DNA of 64,000 nt from contig CANLND010000018.1 in NCBI GenBank assembly GCA_947492585.1, positions 25,516 through 89,515 on the forward strand. The letters run 5' to 3'. Positions within the stretch are counted from its first letter, which is position 1; every line of letters begins with the position of its first letter. This DNA is from an uncultured Paracoccaceae bacterium (GTDB taxonomy: Bacteria > Pseudomonadota > Alphaproteobacteria > Rhodobacterales > Rhodobacteraceae). This document shows positions 44,723 through 53,519 of this stretch, piece by piece. The translations under genes were made by a program, and so were the position numbers. The notes beneath the pieces were generated by a model that saw only the letters and a program-made list of their open reading frames with translations, did not search any database and had not been told where the DNA came from.

Positions 44723-45956
44723 TGGGTCGTCCCCATGCTGATTGCACCAAAGTTTCAATTTCGCCGTTCACCGCGTTCAGGCTTTCCATCGCGCGTTCAT
44801 AGGTGGCGCGGGTGAACTGGCCTTTTTCGACTTCATAAAGCGTTTGTTTGGTGATCCCGGCGTCGGAAATTGCGGTGGATTTCAACACGGGATGGTTCAG
44901 CACGTGTTCGCCAAACATGGATCGCATAAAGCTGACCATCTGGTTTTGCGGACCATCGCCGGGTTCATACCGCGTGACCACATACCGCAGCCAGTCATAC
45001 GACATGTTCCCGCCAGCCTCAGAGACAACGCCCAGCAGATTGGAGGTCATCAGCAAAAACTGGCACATCGACATCACATCCAACATCTGCGGATGGACGG
45101 TGACCAAAACGGCAGTCGCGGCCGAAAGGGCCGACATTGTCAGGAACCCCAGCTGGGGGGGGCAGTCAACAATCACCACATCATACTCCTGTTCCACGGT
45201 GGCAAGGGCGTCGCCAATTCTTGTGAAAAACAGGTTACCGTCGCGTTGGACCAGCGCGCGCGGTGTTTCATGTTCAAATTCCATCAGGTCAAGATTGCCG
45301 GGAATCAGATCAAGGTTGGTGAAATAGGTCTTTTGGATCACATCGCGCAACGGCACAGGGTCATCATAGCGGATGGCGTCGTACAATGTACCGCCATCGA
45401 GCAGGTCAAATTCTGGCTGAAACCCGTGGAGCGCGGACAACGATGCCTGCGGATCCAGGTCAACGGCCAGCACCTTATAGCCATCCAACGCCATTTTCTG
45501 GGCCAGATGAGCTGCGGTTGTGGTTTTGCCAGAGCCACCTTTGAAGTTGATCACCGTGATGACTTGCAGATGATCGCCGTCCCGGCGTCCGGGCAGATAG
45601 GTGCCGGGCGATTTCGCACCGGCCTCTAGCAGCTCTCGCAGTTCTTGCAGGTTTTCAGGGGAATAATAACGACGACCCCCGCCACGAATTTCCGGCGAGG
45701 GTCCGCGTCCATCCAGATGCAGTTTGCGCAAATAGGCGTCCTTGACCCCCAAAAGATCGGCAGCTTCGCCGGAGGTAAAGGTGCGCAATGTGCGCTTGGC
45801 GTCGGGGGGAAACAACTGTGCGCGGTGCGCTTGTAGGCGTTCCGAAAGCTTGCGGGCGTGTTCCCCCACCAGCATATCAATACGTTCAGCGGTACGCACC
45901 GACCCCTCCGGTTCTTGCCCGGTGGATGTCAGTGGCGCTATGGTTCCATCGTCCAT
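44712..45956 (-). CDS. repA: Plasmid partition ATPase RepA (ParA family)
   Basis: The 414-residue protein has an N-terminal MerR-like DNA-binding part (LRTFTSGEAADLLGVKDAYLRKLHLDGRGPSPEI, GGGRRYYSPENLQELREL) and the deviant Walker A motif VINFKGGSGKTTTAAHLAQ, with VLAVDLDPQASLSALHG and VVIVDCPPQLGFLTMSAL. RepA partitions the plasmid with RepB and represses its own operon. The ATG at 45956 has GAGGG in front; an in-frame TTG at 45968 overlaps that site. It is the first gene of the repABC operon, reading leftward. Confidence 0.95.
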   Translation of the reverse strand: MDDGTIAPLTSTGQEPEGSVRTAERIDMLVGEHARKLSERLQAHRAQLFPPDAKRTLRTFTSGEAADLLGVKDAYLRKLHLDGRGPSPEIRGGGRRYYSPENLQELRELLEAGAKSPGTYLPGRRDGDHLQVITVINFKGGSGKTTTAAHLAQKMALDGYKVLAVDLDPQASLSALHGFQPEFDLLDGGTLYDAIRYDDPVPLRDVIQKTYFTNLDLIPGNLDLMEFEHETPRALVQRDGNLFFTRIGDALATVEQEYDVVIVDCPPQLGFLTMSALSAATAVLVTVHPQMLDVMSMCQFLLMTSNLLGVVSEAGGNMSYDWLRYVVTRYEPGDGPQNQMVSFMRSMFGEHVLNHPVLKSTAISDAGITKQTLYEVEKGQFTRATYERAMESLNAVNGEIETLVQSAWGRPNGA

Positions 45957-46677
45957 TTCTGCCCTCAATCGGCGCGATTTCCCGCCGCGTTGTTACGGTT
46001 GGCGCCGTTTTATTCACTTGTTTCCGTAAGTAATGGACCATGACCCGCGATTCTGGCAAGGATATTTTCACTTTTGCCCTCTCCTTTGACGCGACTGGAG
46101 GGCTGGGGCGGTGGCACAGCCGATTTCTGTGATGTTTTGGGCGCAGGTTTTGCGCGCGTCTCGCGATACTGTGCATACGCAGCATGTCAGAGAGCAGTGG
46201 AAAAACGCATCGTTTTCGCCTGCCGTCGGTCATAATAATGAGAATCAATCGGCCCAAAAGTGGAACGATTTGGAAAAAATGAGACGCTTACAGTAAAATT
46301 GGTTCCAAACGCGGGACTGTTTTAATTGAATTTTTATGTAAATTTTTGATGTTTTGCGCAAACATGTTGACGGCATATCGTTGCATTGCCCCTAATTGGT
46401 GTGGGGACAGGCACAATGACCAGGTCATCCCGCACAGGAATTACGCACCCGCAGAATGCGGAGATTATCAGCGTAAACGCTGTGCACATAACTTGAAGAC
46501 ATGTGCCAATGGGGAAATTTGTAAGCGTCACCTGCCCGGTGGGCTCTCTCTCTTTTGGCAACGACGTGGCCCGATGGGCGGCGCCTGCACAGATCGTGCA
46601 CAGTGACGGCCCACCTTGGCCGCCGCAGGAAGGACTATTGAATATCAATAATTTGCTCTGATCGGGGGAACGAACAG
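45957..46677. other. 721-bp gene-free region holding repA and repeat-protein promoters
   Basis: No gene is supported here. It lies between the divergent repA and the 989-residue protein genes. It contains an AT-rich patch at about 46285-46365 and the inverted repeat CAGCG-TAAA-CGCTG near 46470. The repABC operon promoter, normally autorepressed by RepA/RepB, must lie at its left part. GGGGGAACGAACAG before 46678 is the ribosome binding site of the next gene. Confidence 0.6.
46586..46600. promoter_or_regulatory. Inverted repeat TGCAC-N5-GTGCA upstream of the repeat-protein gene
   Basis: TGCAC (46586-46590) and GTGCA (46596-46600) are perfect arms around AGATC, 78 bases upstream of the ATG at 46678. 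The size suits a dimeric regulator. The factor is unknown. Confidence 0.4.
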
Positions 46678-49647
46678 ATGACTTACAGCTATCGCGAATA
46701 TGAATGGACAGCCTTTACCGAGGCGGATTTCCTAGATCAGGGGGGGAATGGATCGGGAATTGGATGCGGCGATAGTTTCACCATGCCGGGGAGCGCCACG
46801 GTATGTATGTCGACCATCGACAACGACCCATTCTTGTCTGGCGACACATACCACAATGAAAACGCCAATGATCTATCTGGCCAGCAGGCCTATGTGGATG
46901 GGGTCGCGGTTGGCGGTCAAATGTATGCGGAACGTTATCACGTTCTCGAGGGGTCCGACGGGCGCATTTATTACATGATCGAGATTGAAATCGAGGGGCA
47001 TGATGCGCCGGGGGCAGGGGATGACTATTTCTCCTTTTTTGGGGACGTGCCGCCAGCTGGGACAGAGCTGGAGGTGGTGTCGACCTGTAATGTTTACGGC
47101 AATTGGGTGGATTACAAATGCCTGGGCGCCGGCGACAAAATCGAAACCGGCACGATTTCGGGAACGGTCTTCTGTGATGAGGATTGCGACGGCATCAGCA
47201 CTGATGTGACCATCGTGCCGGGCTGTGACTATACCATCGAAGCCGAAGACATGGCGGGATATGGGTTCAAGGTGGTGGACGGCGCGCAGGCTTCTGGGGG
47301 AGAGCTTGCGAAACTGTACTGCGCAGGCGGTGATGGGGCGCTGTGTACCACCTTTGATGGAAAATCCGGCGTCTACGACGTTAAAATCCGGGTGCAGGAT
47401 GAAAACGACGGCCAAAGCCTGATCAAGCTGAAAGTGGGGGGCGTGATGGTAGAGGCCATCCGCCTGGACAATGACAGCGATGGTGGTGGGTCAAACGACG
47501 GCGGATTTTCCACTTATGTTATTAAGGACGTGCCGATTGCCACGGGTGACGATGTGACCATTCACGCCTGGGGTGACGGATATGAATTTGTCCGCATCGA
47601 TAACATCGTTCTTGAGGGTCAGGACACCGAGACAGTCACGACTGAGCCGACCAAGGCGGGCGTGACCATCAAACTTCTGGATCTGGATGGCAATGTTCTG
47701 GACACCACTGAAACGGACGCCGATGGCAACTACGCTTTTGTGGACATTCCCGCAGGGGACTACAAAATCATGGGGGTAGCGCCAGACGGCACTGAATTTA
47801 CCATTCAGGATGCGGGCAATGATGACAGCATAGATTCGGATGTGGACGCAAATGGAATGTCTGGGGTCATCAGCGTGGCGGGCGGCACCGAAACGGACAT
47901 TGATCTGGGTCTGAAAGACGCAGAAGAGCTGCCGGGCTCGCTGTCCGGTCGCTACTTCTGCGACACCGATGATGATGATCAGGACAATGGCAACGGCAAT
48001 GAGCCCGGTGTCGAAGGTGTGCTGGTGATGCTGTTGGACGCCAACGGTACTCCAACCGGTGCAACTACGACGACCGATAGCATGGGCAACTATGCCTTTG
48101 CGGGTCTTGCAGCGGGAACCTACGGGGTGAAATTTACCGATCCGGACGGCGTGCTGGACGGCAAAGAGCTGATCAACGCCAATGTCGGGGATGATGCCTC
48201 GGACAGTGATGCGATTGGCGATACCACCATGTCGATGATCGAAGGCATCGAGGTTACGGCAGGTCAGGATACGCCGGACAACGATGCGGGCGTCGAGGAT
48301 CTGCCGGGCTCGCTGTCCGGTCGCTACTTCTGTGACACCGATGATGATGATCAGGACAATGGCAACGGCAATGAACCCGGTGTCGAAGGTGTGCTGGTGA
48401 TGCTGTTGGACGCCAACGGTACTCCAACCGGTGCAACTACGACCACCGATAGCATGGGCAACTATGCCTTTTCGGGGCTGGCCGCGGGTGTCTACGGTGT
48501 GAAATTTACCGATCCAGACGGCGTGTTGGACGGCAAAGAGCTGATCAACGCAAATGTGGGGGACGATGCGTCGGACAGTGATGCGATTGGCGACACCATG
48601 ATGTCGGTGATCGAAACTATCGAAGTTTTTGCAGGGCAGGATACGCCGGATAATGACGCCGGCGTTGAAGAGATCAACGACGCGCCGACGCCGCAGGATG
48701 ACGCGGGCCGAACCTGTGCCGACGAAACGGTGATGATTGATGTGCTGGCGAACGACAGCGATCCCGAAGGGGACGCGCTGACCATCACCGAGGTCGACGG
48801 GAAGGCCATTGCCGATGGTGAGACGGTAACCACCGGATCTGGAGTCGAAGTCACTCTCGCGGGTGGGAAGCTGATGTTTGACGGCGAAGATGCCTTTGAA
48901 TTCCTCGACATCAACGAAGAGGCGACCGACAGCATCAGCTACACCGTGTCAGACGGGAACGGCAATGATGCGACGGCCAATGTGGATGTGACCTTCTGCG
49001 GAGACGCCAATTCGATCCAATCGCTGCTGGATAGCTTTCCCGCGCAGGTCAAATATCAGATCGTCACCGACAGCATCGAACTGCCGGTTGACGGGATTGG
49101 GTTTGACATGCGGATTGATAGCAGCGGAGACGCGCGGTTTGATGGGGTTGTTTTTGAACAGGCTTACTGTCTCAGCCTGTTTGATCCGGCAGATGGCGCT
49201 GAGAGCTTTGCCGATGCCCCTATCTTGATGGGCGACATAAAGGCGGGCACCGACACCTCAGTGTTTAATGCGGATCAGATCAGTTTTGCGAATGGTCAGG
49301 CTGCGGGCGACAATTTGGACCTGATCAACTGGTTGATCAACCAAGAGTTCGAAGGTCCAAATGTCGACGCTGTGGACGGTGAATTTACGGGCTGGGAAGT
49401 GCAGCGCGCAATTTGGGAGCTGACCGACGCGCTGGATACCGACTTCCAGTCGGATATTGATCCGGGCTTCGGCGACGATGCTGATGTGGACTTCTTGGTG
49501 CAGCAGGCCTTGGACAACGGTGAAGGCTTTGTCGCGGGGCAGGGGGATCTGGTGAGCTTTATCGTAGATCCAAACCCGGTCACGGCCGAGAATTCACAGC
49601 CCTTTATCGCCGCCGTGCGGTTCGAGGATTACGACTGTATCTGCTGA
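46678..49647 (+). CDS. Large modular repeat protein: CBM-like, SdrD-type B repeats, cadherin-like module
   Basis: The 989-residue protein has a Cys-containing N-terminal domain (about 1-160), a carbohydrate-binding-like beta-sandwich (CDYTIEAEDMAGYGFKVVDG to FVRIDNIVLEGQ, about 183-318), an SdrD-type B module (AGVTIKLLDLDGNVLDTTETDADGNYAFVDIPAGDY), two near-identical 124-residue SdrD-type repeats (418-665, starting LPGSLSGRYFCDTDDDDQDN), a cadherin-like module (DVLANDSDPEGDALTITEVDG) and an unrecognised C-terminal domain ending YDCIC. There is no signal peptide or RTX block, so its export route is unclear. It lies 145 bp upstream of the VPEIS protein in the same direction. Confidence 0.88.
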   Translation: MTYSYREYEWTAFTEADFLDQGGNGSGIGCGDSFTMPGSATVCMSTIDNDPFLSGDTYHNENANDLSGQQAYVDGVAVGGQMYAERYHVLEGSDGRIYYMIEIEIEGHDAPGAGDDYFSFFGDVPPAGTELEVVSTCNVYGNWVDYKCLGAGDKIETGTISGTVFCDEDCDGISTDVTIVPGCDYTIEAEDMAGYGFKVVDGAQASGGELAKLYCAGGDGALCTTFDGKSGVYDVKIRVQDENDGQSLIKLKVGGVMVEAIRLDNDSDGGGSNDGGFSTYVIKDVPIATGDDVTIHAWGDGYEFVRIDNIVLEGQDTETVTTEPTKAGVTIKLLDLDGNVLDTTETDADGNYAFVDIPAGDYKIMGVAPDGTEFTIQDAGNDDSIDSDVDANGMSGVISVAGGTETDIDLGLKDAEELPGSLSGRYFCDTDDDDQDNGNGNEPGVEGVLVMLLDANGTPTGATTTTDSMGNYAFAGLAAGTYGVKFTDPDGVLDGKELINANVGDDASDSDAIGDTTMSMIEGIEVTAGQDTPDNDAGVEDLPGSLSGRYFCDTDDDDQDNGNGNEPGVEGVLVMLLDANGTPTGATTTTDSMGNYAFSGLAAGVYGVKFTDPDGVLDGKELINANVGDDASDSDAIGDTMMSVIETIEVFAGQDTPDNDAGVEEINDAPTPQDDAGRTCADETVMIDVLANDSDPEGDALTITEVDGKAIADGETVTTGSGVEVTLAGGKLMFDGEDAFEFLDINEEATDSISYTVSDGNGNDATANVDVTFCGDANSIQSLLDSFPAQVKYQIVTDSIELPVDGIGFDMRIDSSGDARFDGVVFEQAYCLSLFDPADGAESFADAPILMGDIKAGTDTSVFNADQISFANGQAAGDNLDLINWLINQEFEGPNVDAVDGEFTGWEVQRAIWELTDALDTDFQSDIDPGFGDDADVDFLVQQALDNGEGFVAGQGDLVSFIVDPNPVTAENSQPFIAAVRFEDYDCIC
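47929..48672 (+). repeat. Two tandem 372-bp repeats encoding SdrD-type modules
   Basis: Positions 47929-48300 and 48301-48672 are aligned head to tail and differ at only a modest number of bases, for example AFAGLAAGTYG versus AFSGLAAGVYG. Each codes for one 124-residue module beginning LPGSLSGRYFCD (first copy) or its like. Confidence 0.93.
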
Positions 49648-49792
49648 TAGATCATCGCCCCTCCTGTGATGGGTCTAGGGGGGGTGGAAATTGCGGGCCG
49701 ATCCGGTTCGCGATGTATGGCCAGCCAATCTGAGGACCCGACAGATTGGTTGGCTGTTTAACTCGTTGAGTGTTACTTTTTGGGAGGTCCCT

Positions 49793-49972
49793 ATGAGACT
49801 ATTTTTGATTGCCGTTGCTGCAATGTTGACGGCGACACCTTCGTTTGCCTGTGTCGGGCTGGCCTGTCCGCCGACCCCGGTGCCAGAGATCAGCGCGCTT
49901 GAAGGAGGGGCTGCGATCGCCATGCTGGCCGCGGCCGTGTTGATAATCTGGGAGCGCCGCCGCACCCTGTAG
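49793..49972 (+). CDS. 59-residue VPEID-CTERM-like small surface protein
   Basis: The protein has a signal peptide (MRLFLIAVAAMLTATPSFA), a short Cys/Pro segment (CVGLACPPTP), then VPEIS, a hydrophobic helix (GGAAIAMLAAAVLIIW) and the basic end ERRRTL. That three-part tail is the PEP-CTERM type of sorting signal, close to the VPEID-CTERM form tied to exosortase E/protease fusions. The start has GGGAGG six bases before it. A strong terminator follows. The likely fate is cleavage at the VPEIS site by the exosortase encoded at 55627-57267. Confidence 0.85.
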   Translation: MRLFLIAVAAMLTATPSFACVGLACPPTPVPEISALEGGAAIAMLAAAVLIIWERRRTL

Positions 49973-49997
49973 CCGGGCGCGCATCTGCAAAGACAAC

Positions 49998-50029
49998 AAA
50001 GGCCCCGCCGATGGATGGCGGGGCCTTTT
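49998..50029 (+). terminator. Rho-independent terminator after the VPEIS protein gene
   Basis: AAAGGCCCCGCC (49998-50009) pairs with GGCGGGGCCTTT (50017-50028) around a 7-nt loop, followed by T; the stem's own AAA/TTT ends make it workable in both directions. Confidence 0.88.
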
Positions 50030-50103
50030 GTACGGCGGGCAGATGATTGTGGTTTACTGGCCCCTGTCAGGGGGGCACCGGGGGATCTGTGGTGCCTGCG
50101 TGT

Positions 50104-50132
50104 AAAAAAGGCGCCCGACCAGGGCGCCTTTT
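50104..50132 (-). terminator. Bidirectional terminator after the tauABC operon
   Basis: AAAAAAGGCGCCC and GGGCGCCTTTT surround GACCA. Read on the minus strand, the stem is followed by TTTTTT, 29 bases after the end of the permease gene. Confidence 0.88.
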
Positions 50133-50160
50133 CCAAATGTTTGGCAATTGATCCGTGGGA

Positions 50161-51426
50161 TCAGCTGCGGCCCTTCCATGGGACCAGCCAGTCTTCGGCT
50201 TTGCGCATCAGAATGTCGATGCCGTAGCCAATGATCCCGATCAACACGATGCCCAAGATCACGATGTCTGTCAGCTGGAACTTGGACGCAGCGATGATCA
50301 TCATGCCGGCGCCTTTTTGTGCCGCAACCAGTTCGGCCGCAACCACAGTGCCCCAGCAAACGCCCATGGCAACCCGTGCCCCGGTGAATATTTCGGGCAA
50401 GGAATTTGGTACGATCACATGACGCATGATCTGCATCTTGGACGCACCCAGCGAATAGGCGGCGTGGATTTTGGTGATGTTGACACCAGACACGCCGGCC
50501 CGCGCTGCGATGGTCATGATCCACAAGGCGGCCAGGAACAGCAGAACAATTTTGCCGGTTTCCCAGATGCCAAACCAGATGATGACCAGCGGGATCAGCG
50601 CCAAGGGGGGCACCGGACGCATGAATTCAACAATTGGATCAAACCAACCGCGGAACCAGCCCGACAGGCCCATGGCATAACCCAGTGGAATGCCCACCAG
50701 CGCCCCAAAGAAGAAGCCAACCACAACGCGGATCAGCGACCAACCCAGGTGCTCCCACAGAGAGAAGTTCTGGTAGCCGTTGCTGGCGATGTCAAAGAAA
50801 CGCGTCAGCACAGTTTCAGGGGCAGGGAGCCAGATGGGGTTCATCTGCATGCCTTGCTCGGGCGTGAATACAATCGCTCCTTTGCTGCTGAGCGTGACAA
50901 CACCGTCATCGGTGGCGACTTCACCACCTGCTGAAATGGGGGTGCCGTTGATGGCGACAATGCTGGCACCATCTTTGCGCTTTAGCTCGTCGTTTTTGTC
51001 AAACAGAATGGTAGCAGAGCGTGAGGCTGCAACGGCCACGGCATCATCCTGCGCCGCACCGTCACCGCCAGCGATTTGGAATTTTTCAGCCTTTTCACCA
51101 AAACCGGCCACGCGGACCTGAATTTTGGCATCATCGGTCTGACCGTCTGCACCTTTCACCGTGTAGGTGAATTCCGTTTCACCGCTAAACGGACCCGGCA
51201 CGTGCACGGGCATGATCTTGGACCCGGTGAAGGCGCCCCAGATCACAAAAATCACCAGAACCGAAATGATCGAAGCGGCCCGATCTGGAGTTACAGCGCT
51301 TTCATCCCCGAAGGTCACTGTTTTCAGACTGGTGTAATTCTGCGCCGAGCTCATTCCGCCCCGCACAACTTTGACCAACATAAAGGCACCCACAAAGAGC
51401 GCCACATAGAACAGAAGTACGCTCAT
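50161..51426 (-). CDS. tauC: Taurine/sulfonate ABC transporter permease with large N-terminal insertion
   Basis: The 421-residue protein has two N-terminal helices (LLFYVALFVGAFMLVKVV and IISVLVIFVIWGAF), then a soluble segment of about 130 residues, and from about residue 205 a typical SsuC/TauC permease core with the EAA loop (AARAGVSGVNITKIHAAYSLGASKMQIMRHVIVPNSLPEIFTGARVAMG). Typical TauC is near 275 residues, so the extra domain is unusual. Its start overlaps the ATPase stop by ATGA. It forms the channel for the importer with the two genes upstream; sulfonate specificity is inferred from the binding protein. Confidence 0.87.
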   Translation of the reverse strand: MSVLLFYVALFVGAFMLVKVVRGGMSSAQNYTSLKTVTFGDESAVTPDRAASIISVLVIFVIWGAFTGSKIMPVHVPGPFSGETEFTYTVKGADGQTDDAKIQVRVAGFGEKAEKFQIAGGDGAAQDDAVAVAASRSATILFDKNDELKRKDGASIVAINGTPISAGGEVATDDGVVTLSSKGAIVFTPEQGMQMNPIWLPAPETVLTRFFDIASNGYQNFSLWEHLGWSLIRVVVGFFFGALVGIPLGYAMGLSGWFRGWFDPIVEFMRPVPPLALIPLVIIWFGIWETGKIVLLFLAALWIMTIAARAGVSGVNITKIHAAYSLGASKMQIMRHVIVPNSLPEIFTGARVAMGVCWGTVVAAELVAAQKGAGMMIIAASKFQLTDIVILGIVLIGIIGYGIDILMRKAEDWLVPWKGRS

Positions 51427-52229
51427 CCTGCATCCTCCGTGCGACCCATGATTTCTTCTTCCATTTCCCAGATCATCGAGAGGATCTCGTCACGGGTTTC
51501 TGCAAAGCCTTCCGACTTTTTGACATCCCGCAGATCTGCGTTGACGCCCCGTTCGGCAAACGGCAGGCGGTATTCTTTGTGAATGCGGCCCGGACGCGGT
51601 GCCATAACCAACAGGCGTTCACCCAACAAAAGCGCTTCCTCCACCGAGTGGGTGATGAGGATGATGGTTTTACCGGTCTCTTTCCACAGCTTCAGCACAA
51701 GGCCTTGCATTTTTTCCCGCGTCAGCGCGTCGAGGGCGCCCAGCGGTTCGTCCATCAGGATCACGTCAGGTTCATTGGCAAGACAGCGGGCCAAGGCAAC
51801 ACGTTGCTGCATCCCGCCAGACAGTTCGTAAACCGCCTTTTCCTTGAAATCCTGTAGGCCGACGATTTCCAGAAGATGGTCCGAGATTTTTTCTCGTTCG
51901 GCTCTGGGCATGCCTTTCATAGCAGGACCAAATTCAACGTTTTCGCGGACGTTCATCCATTCAAACAGGGCGCCTTTCTGGAACACCATACCGCGTTCGG
52001 CATCTGGCCCGCGGACCGTGTGACCGTTCAGTTCGATCTCACCTTCGGTTTGGGCAAGAAATCCCGCAACGATATTCAACAAAGTTGTTTTCCCGCATCC
52101 CGAGGGACCGAGAACAGACAGAAGTTCGCCCGCCTTCAAATTCAGCGAAACGTCCTTCAGTGCCTGCACTGAACTGCCATTTGGCAGATCAAAGCGCATG
52201 GACACCTTTTTGATGTCAAGATCAGACAT
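51423..52229 (-). CDS. tauB: Taurine/sulfonate ABC transporter ATP-binding protein
   Basis: The 268-residue protein has Walker A LGPSGCGKTTLL, the signature LSGGMQQRVALARCLA, Walker B VILMDEPLGALD and the switch His in LITHSVEEAL, all in place. It belongs to the SsuB/TauB/NrtD branch. AAGGA precedes the ATG. It energises uptake with the overlapping permease. Confidence 0.93.
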   Translation of the reverse strand: MSDLDIKKVSMRFDLPNGSSVQALKDVSLNLKAGELLSVLGPSGCGKTTLLNIVAGFLAQTEGEIELNGHTVRGPDAERGMVFQKGALFEWMNVRENVEFGPAMKGMPRAEREKISDHLLEIVGLQDFKEKAVYELSGGMQQRVALARCLANEPDVILMDEPLGALDALTREKMQGLVLKLWKETGKTIILITHSVEEALLLGERLLVMAPRPGRIHKEYRLPFAERGVNADLRDVKKSEGFAETRDEILSMIWEMEEEIMGRTEDAG

Positions 52230-52308
52230 CTACTATCCTTCCAGCTAGGAGCATCTGCGCAAACGGCCCACGCAATGGGGCCGTTTGCCAACGATGGAGT
52301 TGTGGTTC

Positions 52309-53313
52309 TTAGTTCTGCGCCCCGGTCAGCGGGGCTGCAGAAACGGCACCTTCATAAGAGTCGAGCGCGGTTTCAATGCTGCCTGCACCCACAAAGACGT
52401 TTGCAACGCCTTTCATGAAGCTAGCCGCGCCGCCACCCAGCCATTTTTCCGACAACTGCTCTTCGGCAGAGGGGAACGTGAAGGTTGCGATGGTCGCCTC
52501 GGCATCTGCCAGGTCCATACCCGCATCCTGTGCGATCACGGCCAGCATTTCGGCCTGATTTTCGCCAGAGTTCCAAGCCGCGTTTGCATCTGCGGTGACT
52601 TTCAGGAACTTCGAAAGCAGTTCGCCTTCTTCGGCTACAAAGCTGGACGAGGCGCTAGTGACGTCAAAGACCAGAATGCCCAGCTCTTCTTTTTCGGCGC
52701 CGGTCAGCAGCACATTGCCGTGCTCCATCATGCGACGCAGACCGCCGCCATAGCCACAGGCCATATCAACGTTGCCCTGCGACATCGCAACCGCGCCATC
52801 CGGGGGCGACATGTCAACGATTTCCATGGATTTGATGTCCACACCAAAATGGTTCATCTGCTCCAGGAAGCCAAAGTGTGCAGCGGTGCCGATTGGGATG
52901 GCGACTTTTTTGCCAGCCAGTTCACTTGCGTTGGATTTGTCGATTTCCAGCGCTTCGGCGACAACACAGTTGTCATTTTCCGAATAGCTTACAGCCACAT
53001 CAACCGCTTGCAGATCCTGACCCGCCGAGGTTGCGACAACAAAAGGAGGCACGCCTTGGCTCACAGCAATTTGCACGTCGCCGGACGCCATCGCAGCGGA
53101 CATTGCGGTCCCGGTGTCAAACGACACCCAGTTGACCTTTACGCCCAGTTCTTTGTCATAGGTGCCATTGGCCTTGGCGTATTGAAACGGCATGGGCCAT
53201 TCTAGGAAATACGCGACGGTCAGCTCTTCGAGCGCTGCGGCCTGGCTCGCCGAAAGCAAAGCAACGGCAGCTGTGGCGGACGCAAAAAGTGACTTCAACT
53301 TTGTTGGTTTCAT
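52309..53313 (-). CDS. tauA: Taurine/sulfonate ABC transporter substrate-binding protein
   Basis: The 334-residue protein has a signal peptide (LKSLFASATAAVALLSASQAAA) followed by LTVAYFLEWPMPFQYAKANGTYDKELGVKVNWVSFDTGTAMSAAMASGDVQIAVSQG, the pattern of Roseobacter TauA. The ATG at 53313 is preceded by AGGGTGAG; an in-frame GTG lies three codons upstream. It binds substrate in the periplasm. Taurine is the best guess; other sulfonates or nitriles cannot be excluded. Confidence 0.88.
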   Translation of the reverse strand: MKPTKLKSLFASATAAVALLSASQAAALEELTVAYFLEWPMPFQYAKANGTYDKELGVKVNWVSFDTGTAMSAAMASGDVQIAVSQGVPPFVVATSAGQDLQAVDVAVSYSENDNCVVAEALEIDKSNASELAGKKVAIPIGTAAHFGFLEQMNHFGVDIKSMEIVDMSPPDGAVAMSQGNVDMACGYGGGLRRMMEHGNVLLTGAEKEELGILVFDVTSASSSFVAEEGELLSKFLKVTADANAAWNSGENQAEMLAVIAQDAGMDLADAEATIATFTFPSAEEQLSEKWLGGGAASFMKGVANVFVGAGSIETALDSYEGAVSAAPLTGAQN

Positions 53314-53519
53314 AAGTCTCACCCTGTTTTGTGATATCTTTATTTCATCAGCGGTTGGATCCGCTCTCTGTTCTTATGCTGAACATATTGCATGCTGAAG
53401 ACTATCGCAGCTTCCTGAATAGGCTTCATAAAACTACAGTCGTCGAAAAAGACGGATTATGATAGTGGAAATTTCGAAACTACGGTTTTGCCTGTGCTGA
53501 ATATCTAGGACTGACGCTT

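Noticed and set aside
46111..46296. Short plus-strand frame upstream of repA
   Set aside because: No ribosome binding site and no family pattern; the interval is better read as a promoter region.
46586..46600. Calling the inverted repeat a lux box
   Set aside because: It is too short and does not follow the CTG-N10-CAG form, so only an unnamed inverted repeat is reported.
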